A DNA stretch of 64,000 nucleotides from NCBI GenBank assembly GCA_021787365.1, contig JAJYMB010000031.1, positions 1 through 64,000 on the forward strand, in the 5' to 3' direction. Made by a program: the position numbers and the translations under genes. A model generated the notes under the pieces. That model searched no databases. It saw only the letters and a list, made by a program, of their open reading frames with translations, and was not told the origin of the DNA. This DNA is from Actinomycetes bacterium. Lineage in GTDB: Bacteria > Actinomycetota > Acidimicrobiia > Acidimicrobiales > Palsa-688. Below are positions 52,317-61,024 of the stretch, in pieces (positions within the stretch are counted from its first letter, which is position 1; each line of letters begins with the position of its first letter).

Positions 52317-53608
52317 CAGGTCCTCCCCGACCCGTTGGAAGCCGCGGCCAGCGCGACGTTGTCACCTCGCTGGCGAGGGCCAGTTGGACCGCCCAGGGTC
52401 TCGCCGGGGCCACCCCCGACCGGCGCAACGGCCGAGACCGACTTGGCCGTGAGCTCCCGGACGGCGTCGAAAAACGCGCCCCTCCGGACGAGCTCGCCGT
52501 TCCAGCGGGCACGCCCCACGGCCGGGTCCTCTGGCAGGAAGGCAAAGCCAGCAAAGCGATGGCGGCCCGTATTGGACTCGACAACCGAGCGCAGGTGCTC
52601 CCGCTCGTACCGGCTGGACCTGGCCCGGCCAAAGGCCGCAAACGCCGGCGCCCCCACGCCCGCGGCCAATGCGGCCGCCTTCCACTGCACGAGCCTGCCC
52701 GCCCCCTCGGGGTCGGCGGCCGCCAGGACGACAATCGAAGCCGCCAAGCGCAGGACGGCGAGCGCCGAGCTAGGGCGCTGGCGCGCCCCGCCCAGCCCCA
52801 CCAGCCACGACGTCTCGACCAGCACGTAGTTGTAACGCAAGGTCGCCTCCCCGAGAAACCTTTCCAGTTCGAAGGGGTTTATCGGTTGCGCGATGGTGGG
52901 AGCGGCGCAGACCACATCGAAGTGCCCTACCGGCCCCGGAGCGCCCGGCCTTGGTGGGGAAAGGGCCTCGGGCAGGGCAGGAAGGCCCTGCGCGGCGCGC
53001 GACAAGGCCCAAGGCAAGCCGCCCTCGGGCGAACGTGACAGGCGCGAAAGCATTACCGGCGCCACCTCTTCGGCCTCGACGAGCAGCACGCGGCCCCGCC
53101 TCGACAACTGCTCCGCCGCAGCCACAAGAGCTTCCGAAAGCCCGGCCCCCCCGCTCACCTTCGTCCAGGCGCCAACCACGCCCGGGCCCCTCCGGCCGTT
53201 CCCGTCTCCCTCGGGCACGAATGCCCCCTCCTCGGACCGGTACAGCGCCCTCAATTTCGGTCTCGATTCCACGGCCTCGCGCACCGCGGCCAATAGCTCG
53301 GCCGGCGAAAGCGAAGCGGGCAGCACCTGGTCCGGCCCGAGGCCGCTCACGTACTGGTGCCCGGCGCCTCGCGCCTGGTCGAACACCCCTACCACGTGCA
53401 CGCCGTAGCTCTCCGCCCGAGATATGTCCGCGACGGAGAAAGTACGCATGATGTCGTCGAGCACGAGCACATCGAGCCCACCGAGAGCTTTCTCCAGGCC
53501 GGGGCGGTCCATCACGACCTCGATGCTCACGTCCTGGCTATGGTCCCGGACGTAACTGCGCAGGGCGGCGCTCCAAGGCGCCGTGGTCGCCGCCAGGCCT
53601 ACCCTCAC
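52316..53608 (-). CDS. TadZ/CpaE-like localisation protein with degenerate ATP site
   Basis: A 430-residue protein with an N-terminal receiver-like domain (VGLAATTAPW, DVLVLDD) and a MinD/ParA-like domain. The P-loop that should follow VVGAW reads TKVSGGAGLSEAL, without the Lys-Ser/Thr of a Walker A, and the later acidic motifs read LLVEAEE and YVLVETSW where VDAD and VDTS are usual. It probably acts as a polar or membrane localisation factor without ATPase activity. It is in the right place, between the SAF protein and TadA. Confidence 0.75.
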   Translation of the reverse strand: MRVGLAATTAPWSAALRSYVRDHSQDVSIEVVMDRPGLEKALGGLDVLVLDDIMRTFSVADISRAESYGVHVVGVFDQARGAGHQYVSGLGPDQVLPASLSPAELLAAVREAVESRPKLRALYRSEEGAFVPEGDGNGRRGPGVVGAWTKVSGGAGLSEALVAAAEQLSRRGRVLLVEAEEVAPVMLSRLSRSPEGGLPWALSRAAQGLPALPEALSPPRPGAPGPVGHFDVVCAAPTIAQPINPFELERFLGEATLRYNYVLVETSWLVGLGGARQRPSSALAVLRLAASIVVLAAADPEGAGRLVQWKAAALAAGVGAPAFAAFGRARSSRYEREHLRSVVESNTGRHRFAGFAFLPEDPAVGRARWNGELVRRGAFFDAVRELTAKSVSAVAPVGGGPGETLGGPTGPRQRGDNVALAAASNGSGRT

Positions 53609-54387
53609 CGGGTGGAGCCCTTCCGGAGCGCACCGCGGGGCGCCGGCTCGTACGCGACGTGCGCGGCCCGCTGTTCACCACTCGAACGCACGAGTTCGAT
53701 CCCGCCGGCCCCGCCCGCTCCAGCACCTCCGCCCGCCAGAGCAGCCGCTATCCGCAAGGCCGCTTGCTTGCCGACGGCCACGACCACGTAATAGTTCGTG
53801 GACGAGCCGAGGAGGGCGCCGTTGCCCAACGAGGGCGCCACGGCCACAATTCGAAGGCCCTGCGCCACATAGTGCGCGCCACCCGCTCCATTGCCCGCGA
53901 TCACGTCCACCCGGTCACCGGGCGCGAGCCTCCCGCCCACCGCTTGGTCGATAGGGACGGCAATGCTCATCTCCCCGAGCACTGGGCCTTTGGCCGGCAT
54001 TGATATTTCGCTCGAAGTCACCGGTTCGCCCGCCGGTATCGGCACGGTTGCGACCCAGCCCTCGCCCAGTTGGGGTGGCGTCACCAAGCCCCGCAACAGC
54101 GACCGGTCCACCGAATGCACTCTGACAAGGCGTGTGTCGCCGGCGTCTACGGGTGCTCCCGCCGGCAATTCCGACCTCGTCACCACGATTTCTGTCATGG
54201 CCGAACGCCCCTGGAGCGCCTCGTACGCGAACCCGGCTGCGAGCACCCCGAGGGCAACCGGGACTGCCACCCCTGCCGTCACGCGCCGCGGCCGGCGCTG
54301 GCGGCGCAAGCCTGCCGGCGCGAAACCAGCGCCTGGAGGCTCGTCGCCCCCCTCCGAGGCCCGGGCGGGGCGAAGCTCAGCGCGCAC
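53605..54387 (-). CDS. SAF domain protein, CpaB/RcpC type
   Basis: A 260-residue protein with one N-terminal membrane helix (VAVPVALGVLAAGFAYEAL) and an SAF domain (TRSELPAGAPVDAGDTRLV, VATVPIPAGEPVTSSEI) followed by an RcpC-like region (VPIDQAVGGRLAPGDRVDVIA). It should sit outside the membrane and bind peptidoglycan or support the pilus channel. It overlaps the prepilin peptidase gene by 11 bases and the TadZ-like gene by 4. Confidence 0.82.
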   Translation of the reverse strand: MRAELRPARASEGGDEPPGAGFAPAGLRRQRRPRRVTAGVAVPVALGVLAAGFAYEALQGRSAMTEIVVTRSELPAGAPVDAGDTRLVRVHSVDRSLLRGLVTPPQLGEGWVATVPIPAGEPVTSSEISMPAKGPVLGEMSIAVPIDQAVGGRLAPGDRVDVIAGNGAGGAHYVAQGLRIVAVAPSLGNGALLGSSTNYYVVVAVGKQAALRIAAALAGGGAGAGGAGGIELVRSSGEQRAAHVAYEPAPRGALRKGSTR

Positions 54388-55096
54388 CAGTCACCGCCAC
54401 AGCTAGGCCCGAGAGCGCCAACAACGGCCCGAGCGCTACAGGTCTTCGCCCCCTCACCAACCCCGGGCGGGCCCCCTCCCGCAGTCGTCCCCAGGCGCCG
54501 GCCGTCATGACCGAGCACGCCAGCGCCACCACCGTGCCCGCCGGCGAGGCCGCACCGGCGCCCAACGCCACGAGGCACGCCATCCTCGCATCCCCAAAAC
54601 CGAGGCTTCCCGGCGCCAATACCGCCCAGGTGGCGAACACCGCCCAGGAAGCGAGCGCGCACGCCCCGCCCCGCACGAGCGGGCCCCAGTCCCCTGTCAA
54701 AGAGCAGACCAGAGCGGCCAAAACGGCGGTCGTCCCAGTGGCCGCGCGCACCAAAAGCGTCGGCACGACTCGCTCGGCGAGATCTACCAACCCGAGCAAT
54801 GCGACCATCACCGCCCAGGGGACCACCCACCCCCACTCCGCCAGCCGCGTTGGCCCCGAAGACCCGTGAAGCCCGCCGGCCAGGACGAGCGGCGCCGTCA
54901 CCACCGCGGCCGCCGTCGCCCCGGCAACCGCCCACACCACCCGCCGGCGGGCCCAAGTTGACACCGGCAATACCAGGCCGTTTTTCGTCCCCGCCCGGGC
55001 CAAAGCCACGGCCCCGGCCAACAAACGGCTGCCCGGGGCCCACCAGCTGACGATGGCCGCGACGCCACTAACGCCAGCGGCGAGAATGATTAGCAC
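54377..55096 (-). CDS. Prepilin peptidase, CpaA/TadV type
   Basis: A 239-residue membrane protein with about six hydrophobic helices, first gene of the Tad operon. The two catalytic aspartates of family A24 appear in LVDLAERVVPT (usual form DLRxxRIPN) and LGFGDARMA (GxGD). It would cleave prepilin leaders at the inner membrane face. A good promoter lies about 100 bases upstream. Confidence 0.75.
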   Translation of the reverse strand: MLIILAAGVSGVAAIVSWWAPGSRLLAGAVALARAGTKNGLVLPVSTWARRRVVWAVAGATAAAVVTAPLVLAGGLHGSSGPTRLAEWGWVVPWAVMVALLGLVDLAERVVPTLLVRAATGTTAVLAALVCSLTGDWGPLVRGGACALASWAVFATWAVLAPGSLGFGDARMACLVALGAGAASPAGTVVALACSVMTAGAWGRLREGARPGLVRGRRPVALGPLLALSGLAVAVTGAR

Positions 55097-55198
55097 GCCT
55101 CACCCACCCCTGCCACTACCTCCACCCTCTTACCGGCCCGCGTGCACCGCCAGTTTCAACAACTTTCTCGCGGCTCCTGCCATGGCGGACTGTTCGCA

Positions 55199-55227
55199 AT
55201 TACAGCACCCCGAAGGCGGCGCATCAA
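55199..55227 (-). promoter_or_regulatory. Sigma-70-type promoter of the Tad operon
   Basis: On the minus strand TTGATG (55227-55222), 17 bases, then TGTAAT (55204-55199), close to consensus and upstream of the first Tad gene (start 55096). The rest of the 236-base gap to pimA shows no gene and is locally AT-richer, as promoter regions are. No other obvious promoter was seen before the next 14 genes. Confidence 0.6.
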
Positions 55228-55332
55228 GAGGCAAACATTCGCTCGCAAACCACAACCTGGCAATTTTCAGCGCTGTAACTTAGCGACCGAATTCAGTGAC
55301 TTGTAACGGTACGGAAGGTGTGCCTCCCGAAA

Positions 55333-56415
55333 TCAATGCCGATTGAGCAGCGATTCGTACAATTCGAGGTAGCGACGCGCGAGCGCGTCGAGGGAGAGCT
55401 CGGCCGCCCGGAGGCGGGCGGAAGCCCGCATTGCCTTCACTTCTGGCCCGCCGGCGAGCGCTTCGCCTAGCGCGGACGCCAAGGCGCCAGGGTCGCCCGG
55501 CGGCACCAACAGAGCGTCCCGTCCCGGGCGGGCGACGCTGCGGTACCCGGGGATGTCGCTCGCGACCACGGCTGCGCCGGCCGCCATGCCCTCGAGGAGC
55601 ACGATCCCGAAGCTCTCGCCGTGGAGCGAGGGGGCCACGAGGACATCGGCGCCCTTCAGGCGGCGCAGCTTCTCCTCTTCGCTCACGGTCCCCAGCCACA
55701 CGAAACGACGGTCGCCGAGTGTCTTTTCGCGTATCGCGGCGGTTTGCGGGCCCTCGCCGGCCACCCACACCTGAGCCTTCAGGCCGCCGCGCACCACGGC
55801 TTCGACGAGCACACCGAGACCCTTCCTCGGCTCGTGCCGGCCAACGAAGAGCACGGTCGGCCCCTCCGTCGGCCATGGTTCGGCAGCGCGTACCGCCGCC
55901 ACGTCGACACCGTTCCAAACCAGTTCGTACCTGCCCCCTAGAGCTTGGCGCGCCGTGTCGACGGCGAGGTCCGAAACGGCGCAACGCAGTGCCAGACGCG
56001 ATACGGCCCAGCGGGCCGGGCGCCGCACGGCTCGGTACCACGAGATGGTGCCGGCACGGTGGAACGTCCCGACGAGCGGCCCGTCGCTGAAGACGAGGGC
56101 GGTCAGCGCCGGCCCCGGCACCAGGGGCTCGTGGATGTGCACGGTGTCGAAACGTTCGTCGCGAAGGGACCTGATCGTGCGGAGGGCCGCCGCAGGATCG
56201 GGCGCTATCGGGGCTACGGAACCGTTACCCGCAGCGGGCACCGAGGCCCCGAGCGGCGTTACCCAGGCGGCGGGGGGCGGCCCGTCGCAGGGGGCCAGGA
56301 CCCGAGCCTCGACGCCGAGCGCCCGCATTGCCCGCGCGATCCCCATCACCTGCCCCTGCACTCCCCCCGGGATGCTCAAGCTGTAGGGGCAGACCATGCC
56401 CACACGAAGGTCCAC
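55333..56415 (-). CDS. pimA: Phosphatidylinositol mannosyltransferase PimA type (GT4)
   Basis: A 360-residue GT-B glycosyltransferase that moves mannose from GDP-mannose to phosphatidylinositol at the inner membrane face. The N-terminus RVGMVCPYSLSIPGGVQGQV is close to the PimA signature. The donor site holds FVGRHEPRKG and the EX7E-type motif HGESFGIVLLEGMAAG. It lies 6 bases after patA, in the Mycobacterium order pgsA-patA-pimA. Confidence 0.9.
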   Translation of the reverse strand: MDLRVGMVCPYSLSIPGGVQGQVMGIARAMRALGVEARVLAPCDGPPPAAWVTPLGASVPAAGNGSVAPIAPDPAAALRTIRSLRDERFDTVHIHEPLVPGPALTALVFSDGPLVGTFHRAGTISWYRAVRRPARWAVSRLALRCAVSDLAVDTARQALGGRYELVWNGVDVAAVRAAEPWPTEGPTVLFVGRHEPRKGLGVLVEAVVRGGLKAQVWVAGEGPQTAAIREKTLGDRRFVWLGTVSEEEKLRRLKGADVLVAPSLHGESFGIVLLEGMAAGAAVVASDIPGYRSVARPGRDALLVPPGDPGALASALGEALAGGPEVKAMRASARLRAAELSLDALARRYLELYESLLNRH

Positions 56416-56421
56416 CGCGTC

Positions 56422-57423
56422 TCAATGGCTTCCGGGTGACACCTCGGCGCGCTTGGCCTCCTGCGCCTGTACCTCTCGGGCCTGCCGCCTGCGGGCGCCG
56501 GCCGACCCGGCCCAGGTCCTGAAGTTCCGGAGCGGCGGGTCGTCGGGCCAGTTGGGCTGCACGAGGTGCCACTGGGTAGGTGCGTGGCGCACCAGATCCT
56601 CGAGCTGCCGGGCGAGCTCCTGGGTGCCGAGGCGCACCCGCTCACGGAACTTTCCCGGCAGGGATCCGAGCTCGAGCGGCGGGCGGAAGACCAGGGTGTG
56701 CGACTCGGCCTCGCGGCCGTAGTAGATCGCGGCCGGGACGAGAGGCGCGCCCGAGCGCAGGGCCAGGGTGACGGGGCCGGCGGGCAGCATCAGCTTGGCG
56801 CCGAACAGGTCGACCTCGACCCCGCTCGTCTGGCCCACCAACCGGTCGCAAAGCAAGCAGAGCGCCTCGCCCGAAGCCAGGGCGCTCAGCATCGCCGCCC
56901 CGGCACCCTGTCCCACCGGCACGACCTTCATCCCGAGGCGGGAACGGAACTGCACGAACCACTCGAAGACCTCTGGAGGTTCCAGCGGCTCGACGGCCGC
57001 TGTAACAGGTACCCCGCCCCGCACCAGGTATATCGCCCCCCATTCCCAACCCCCGAGATGAGGCGCCGCAATGATCGCCCCGCGGCCGGCGGCGAGGGCG
57101 GCGTCTAGGTGCTCCCGGCCGACCGTGATGATGCCCGCCTCCACCTCGGCGTCCGAAAGCGTGGGCAAGCGCAGGCTCTCGGCCCAGTAGCGGCCGTAGT
57201 TGGCGAACACCTGGCCCACCATCCTGCGTACCTCCCGCTCCTGGAGCGGCCGTCCCATGGCGCGACCCATGTGGGACGCAACCAGCGCCCGCCGGCCGTC
57301 GTAATCGGGTAGAGCAGCTATGGCCCGGCCCACGGCGCGCCCGAGCGAGCAGGCCAGGTCCCCTGACAACGCCGCTGCGACAGCGGCCGCAGCCTGGTAC
57401 ACGGCGAGCTGCTTGCTCAGCAC
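56422..57423 (-). CDS. PIM acyltransferase PatA type (HtrB/LpxL family)
   Basis: A 333-residue lysophospholipid-type acyltransferase. The catalytic pair appears in APHLGGWEWG (H, then E five residues later). In mycobacteria PatA acylates the mannose of PIM1/PIM2 with palmitoyl-CoA. Its place between the phosphatidylinositol synthase-like gene and pimA supports that role here. A charged tail of about 35 residues ends the protein. Confidence 0.87.
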   Translation of the reverse strand: MLSKQLAVYQAAAAVAAALSGDLACSLGRAVGRAIAALPDYDGRRALVASHMGRAMGRPLQEREVRRMVGQVFANYGRYWAESLRLPTLSDAEVEAGIITVGREHLDAALAAGRGAIIAAPHLGGWEWGAIYLVRGGVPVTAAVEPLEPPEVFEWFVQFRSRLGMKVVPVGQGAGAAMLSALASGEALCLLCDRLVGQTSGVEVDLFGAKLMLPAGPVTLALRSGAPLVPAAIYYGREAESHTLVFRPPLELGSLPGKFRERVRLGTQELARQLEDLVRHAPTQWHLVQPNWPDDPPLRNFRTWAGSAGARRRQAREVQAQEAKRAEVSPGSH

Positions 57424-57517
57424 GGACGGGCCTCGTTAGACATTGGCCTGAACGCTACGCGACTCCAGCCGCCCCCGGCAGCACCGGCACTTCCAGGTGC
57501 CACTGAGCTGGGCCCTG

Positions 57518-58327
57518 CTAATCCTGGCGGCGGCGGGCGGCACGGCGCTCGTGCCAACGCCCCCCGCCCCTGGCTGGCCGCCGCGTGCCGGCGAAGAACC
57601 GCGTGCCGGCGGCCGAGCCGGTACCCCGCTGGGGCCGGGCCCGCCAGGCGGCGTCCTTGCCCGCCAGCTCCTCCCGCCAGGCCCTCCACCGAAGGGCGAC
57701 GGTGCCCCGCTGCAACGGCACGCGCGCCAGTGGTGCCGGCGGGGGCGGCTTCCCCGCCTGGCGCCAGACGACCACGAAGCGCTGCGCCGCTGTAATGCAG
57801 GAGAGGGCGAAGACGGCGCCCAGAAGCCATAGCATCTCGGCCGAGAACGCTAGGGAGGCACAGATCACGACGACCCGCTCGCCCCGCTCCATCAGGCCGG
57901 CCTTGGCGTCGATGCCGAGGGCGTCAGCCTTGGCACGGATGTACGACACGAGCTGTGACACCCCGAGCACGGCCAAGGGCACGAGGGCAGCGTGGCCACC
58001 GAAGCGGTCTTGGGCGTACCAGGCGATCCCGGCGAGCACGACCGTGTCGTTGACCCGGTCGCCCACCGAGTCGAAGAACGCTCCCCGCCGGCTCGTCCGC
58101 CCGGCGGCCTTCGCGAGGCTGCCATCGAAGAGGTCCGGAAGAGCCGAGGCGATGTACACGAGCAGGCCGATCAGCAGATGACCAGTTGCTATGGCCCAGG
58201 CGGCCGGTACGGCGAGCAATATACCGGTAGCAGTCAGGTGGTCGGGGGACAACCCCGTGCGCCGCAAGACCCGGCCGGCGGGTGCCACGGCCCGGTCCAC
58301 GGCCGTCCGGAAGCGTGCGTCGAACAA
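57518..58327 (-). CDS. CDP-alcohol phosphatidyltransferase (phosphatidylinositol synthase type)
   Basis: A 269-residue membrane enzyme with the CDP-alcohol motif DLFDGSLAKAAG...GAFFDSVGDR, that is DxxDG-x2-A-x9-G-x3-D-x3-D, with Lys where many members have Arg after the Ala. Six hydrophobic helices occupy the first 200 residues. The last 65 are Arg/Gly-rich and not part of the fold. Position before patA and pimA indicates phosphatidylinositol (phosphate) synthase, which makes the PIM precursor. Confidence 0.87.
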   Translation of the reverse strand: MFDARFRTAVDRAVAPAGRVLRRTGLSPDHLTATGILLAVPAAWAIATGHLLIGLLVYIASALPDLFDGSLAKAAGRTSRRGAFFDSVGDRVNDTVVLAGIAWYAQDRFGGHAALVPLAVLGVSQLVSYIRAKADALGIDAKAGLMERGERVVVICASLAFSAEMLWLLGAVFALSCITAAQRFVVVWRQAGKPPPPAPLARVPLQRGTVALRWRAWREELAGKDAAWRARPQRGTGSAAGTRFFAGTRRPARGGGRWHERRAARRRQD

Positions 58328-58581
58328 CTACTGCTCCTATGAGGGCCTTGTTCCTCGCTCGAAAGCGTACCGTGTTTGCCGCCCAGCCCGGCTGCTAAGC
58401 CAACACGGCCCCCCCTACCAGCCCAGCAGTGCCCCCCTCCCCCCGGGGCTGGGCCCGCAACCCTGCCCGCCCCCAACCCCTCCATGGCCCCTGCCAGCCG
58501 GCGCGACCACCAGAGGCAGGGAGTAGCCTGGGGTCGGCCGCACCCGGACGGCCGGAAGGGGACAACCTAGGAGGTGCTCGC

Positions 58582-60681
58582 ATGAAGGCCTACTCACCAG
58601 CCCAGGTCCGAAACGTTGCCCTGGTGGGCCACGGAGGCTCCGGCAAGACCACGCTCGCCGAGGCCATGCTGCTCTGCTCGGGAGCGGTCAGCCGGGCTGG
58701 GAAGACCGACGACGGGACAGCCGTCCTCGACTTCGAACCGGAAGAGCACTCTCACCACATGTCGACCTCTCTTGGCCTGGCCGCGCTCGAGTGGCGTGGT
58801 TACAAGATCAACGTCTTGGACTGCCCGGGCTACGCCGACTTCGTCCCCGAGGCGCTCGCCGGTCTCGCGGTCGCCGACATCGCCATCGTCGTCGTGAGCG
58901 CGGTCGACGGTGTGGAGGTCCAGACCGAGGTCTTGTGGAGGGCCGCTGCCGAGCTCGGCATCCCCCGCCTGGTCTTCTTGAACAAGCTCGACCGAGAGCG
59001 CTCCGACTTTTCCTCCGCCCTACAACAGGTGCAGAAGGCCTTCGGCGCCGGCATCGCCCCCCTCGAGCTACCCATAGGCCAGGAGCACAGCTTCTCCGGC
59101 GTGGTCGACCTGCTCACCGACACCGCTTTTACCTACGCTCCCGGTAAGCACACTGCCACCGCCGGCCCGATCCCGGCCGAGATCGCCGAGCGCGAGCACG
59201 CCGAGCACGACGCGATGGTGGAGGGCATCGTCGTCGCCGACGACGACCTGACCGCCCGCTACCTCGAGGGCGAGGAGATATCGACCGACGAGCTCGCCAA
59301 GACGCTCGCCAAAGGCGTGGTCGCGAGCCAGGTCTTCCCGGTCGTGTGCGGCTCGGGTGCCAGCTTGATCGGGGTGGACCGCCTCCTCGACGCCATCTGC
59401 GACGTGGGCCCCTCGCCTCTCGAGCGCCCGCCGGCCCGGGCCCACGCCCCCGGCAGCGACGAGGTCGTGGAGGTGCCGTGCGACCCGGCTGGTTCCCCGC
59501 TCGCCCAGGTGTTCAAGACCGTCGCCGACCCGTACGTGGGGAAAATCTCCCTCTTCAGGGTCACCTCTGGTACGGTCCGGCCCGACGCCGTGCTCTACAA
59601 CCCGCGGGGCAAGGCAGAAGAGCGCCTCCACGCCCTCTTCACCCTGCGTGGCAAGGAACAGCTCCCTCTCACCGAGATAGCCGCCGGCGACATCGGGGCC
59701 GTGGCGAAGCTGGCGTCCACCAACACCACCGACACCCTCACGCCGCGCAACATGCCCGTGGAGATCGACCAGGCCGGCGCCGGCTGGCTCGGCGAGCTGT
59801 CGGCCCCCGTCCTCTCGGTCGCCATCAGGCCCAAGAGCAAGGCCGACGAGGACAAGTTGATGACCGCGCTGCACCGCCTCCAGGAAGAGGACCCCTCCCT
59901 CAGTGTCCGCCGCGACGACGAGACCCACCAGACCGTGCTCTCGGGGACGGGCGAGACGCACCTGGCCATCTCCATGGAGCGTCTGGCTCGGAAGTTCGGC
60001 GTCGCCGTGGAGACGGAGGACCTGGTCACGCCCTACCGCGAGACGGTCACTTCCACCGCCGAGGCCGAGGGCAAGTACAAGAAACAGACCGGTGGCCACG
60101 GCCAGTTCGGCGTGGCCTCGCTGCGCATCGAGCCGATGGAGCGGGGGGGCGGCTTCGAGTTCGTGGACAACATCGTGGGCGGCGTCATACCCCGCCAGTA
60201 CATCCCGGCAGTCCAAAAAGGTGCCGAGGAAGCCCTGGGAGACGGAGGTGCCTTCGGCTGGCCCGTCGTGGACGTGAGGGTCACCTGCTTCGACGGCAAG
60301 AGCCACCCTGTCGACTCCTCGGAGCTCTCGTTCAAGATGGCCGGCGCCCTGGCGGTCCGCGAGGCGCTCGCCAAGGCGAGCCCGGTCGTCCTCGAACCGC
60401 TCTCACTCCTCGAAGTGACGGTCCCCGACTCCTACCAGGGCGACGTCCTCGGCGACCTCAACAGCCGCCGCGGCCGGGTCCAGGGAACCGAGACCGCCGG
60501 CACCGGTGAGTCGCTGATCACGGCGCTCGTCCCGACGGCTGAGATCGTGCGGTACGCCATCGACTTGCGCAGCCTGACCGGGGGCCGGGGCCGGTTCAAG
60601 GCCCGCCACTCCCACTACGAGGTCATGCCCTCCAACTTCTGGGACAAGGTACGCCGAGAGCGCGCCGGCACAGAGAAGTAG
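58582..60681 (+). CDS. Elongation factor G-like protein (EF-G2 type)
   Basis: A 699-residue translational GTPase. ATG 58582 follows AGGAGGTGC; the track's 51-residue extension has no such site. G1 is GHGGSGKTT (16-24), G3 DCPGYADF and G4 NKLD. Domains II-V of EF-G follow, with domain IV near GGHGQFGVASLRIEP. The G1 form GHGGSGKT differs from AHIDAGKT of the main EF-G and matches the actinobacterial FusA2-like group, whose role is uncertain (it may lack normal translocase activity). It stands alone, divergent from pgsA. Confidence 0.9.
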   Translation: MKAYSPAQVRNVALVGHGGSGKTTLAEAMLLCSGAVSRAGKTDDGTAVLDFEPEEHSHHMSTSLGLAALEWRGYKINVLDCPGYADFVPEALAGLAVADIAIVVVSAVDGVEVQTEVLWRAAAELGIPRLVFLNKLDRERSDFSSALQQVQKAFGAGIAPLELPIGQEHSFSGVVDLLTDTAFTYAPGKHTATAGPIPAEIAEREHAEHDAMVEGIVVADDDLTARYLEGEEISTDELAKTLAKGVVASQVFPVVCGSGASLIGVDRLLDAICDVGPSPLERPPARAHAPGSDEVVEVPCDPAGSPLAQVFKTVADPYVGKISLFRVTSGTVRPDAVLYNPRGKAEERLHALFTLRGKEQLPLTEIAAGDIGAVAKLASTNTTDTLTPRNMPVEIDQAGAGWLGELSAPVLSVAIRPKSKADEDKLMTALHRLQEEDPSLSVRRDDETHQTVLSGTGETHLAISMERLARKFGVAVETEDLVTPYRETVTSTAEAEGKYKKQTGGHGQFGVASLRIEPMERGGGFEFVDNIVGGVIPRQYIPAVQKGAEEALGDGGAFGWPVVDVRVTCFDGKSHPVDSSELSFKMAGALAVREALAKASPVVLEPLSLLEVTVPDSYQGDVLGDLNSRRGRVQGTETAGTGESLITALVPTAEIVRYAIDLRSLTGGRGRFKARHSHYEVMPSNFWDKVRRERAGTEK

Positions 60682-60690
60682 GAGATGTAG

Positions 60691-60820
60691 GCGGCGGCAG
60701 CCACTGAGGGGCCGCGCCGCGGCACGAACTGTGGGCGCCGGCAGCTACGAGGGCCCGAGCCGCGGCACGAACTGTGGGCGCCGGCAGCTACGAGGGCCCG
60801 CGCCGCGGCACGAAACTGAC
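60691..60820. repeat. Tandem 43-bp repeat after the EF-G-like gene
   Basis: Three units of 43 bp (GGGCGCCGGCAGCTACGAGG core, ending CCGCGGCACGAACTGT), the first diverged. They begin just after the EF-G-like stop and run into the hairpin element. They contain the palindrome CCGCGG. The 60682-61024 gap holds only these repeats, the hairpin element and simple CTCACTGG-rich sequence. Confidence 0.85.
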
Positions 60821-60918
60821 GGATGTAGTTGCGCCAAGGTCACATTCGTCAGAATCATGGGTAATTTTTGGCCTTGAAACTGACGGATGTGGCGTTCCCG
60901 GATTTGCATCGGCCAGTT
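60812..60918. repeat. Two-unit hairpin element, copy B
   Basis: Unit 1 is GAAACTGACGGATGT...ACATTCGTCAG (60812-60852), an 11-base stem with one wobble around TTGCGCCAAGG. Unit 2 is GAAACTGACGGATGT...CATCGGCCAGT (60876-60918), with GGATTT in its loop. Both units, their order and the spacer resemble 21314-21418. It follows the EF-G-like gene, and ATTTTT lies between the units, so it may act as a plus-strand terminator. Confidence 0.6.
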
Positions 60919-61024
60919 CCCGGGCGGGTCTGTGGCCGGGGCGACCCGCCGGGCGCTCACTGGCGGGGTCGCTCACCACCGGCGGAGCGGCTCATTGGTA
61001 GCGCCGCTCACTTTTCCTGGCCGC

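Noticed and set aside
53679-53696. TCGAAC-GCACGA-GTTCGA as a LexA box
   Set aside because: The spacer is six bases where the box needs four, and it lies inside the CpaB-type coding region.
58429-58581. 51-residue N-terminal extension of the EF-G-like protein
   Set aside because: It is Pro/Arg-rich, has no ribosome binding site, and the family starts at the ATG after AGGAGG.
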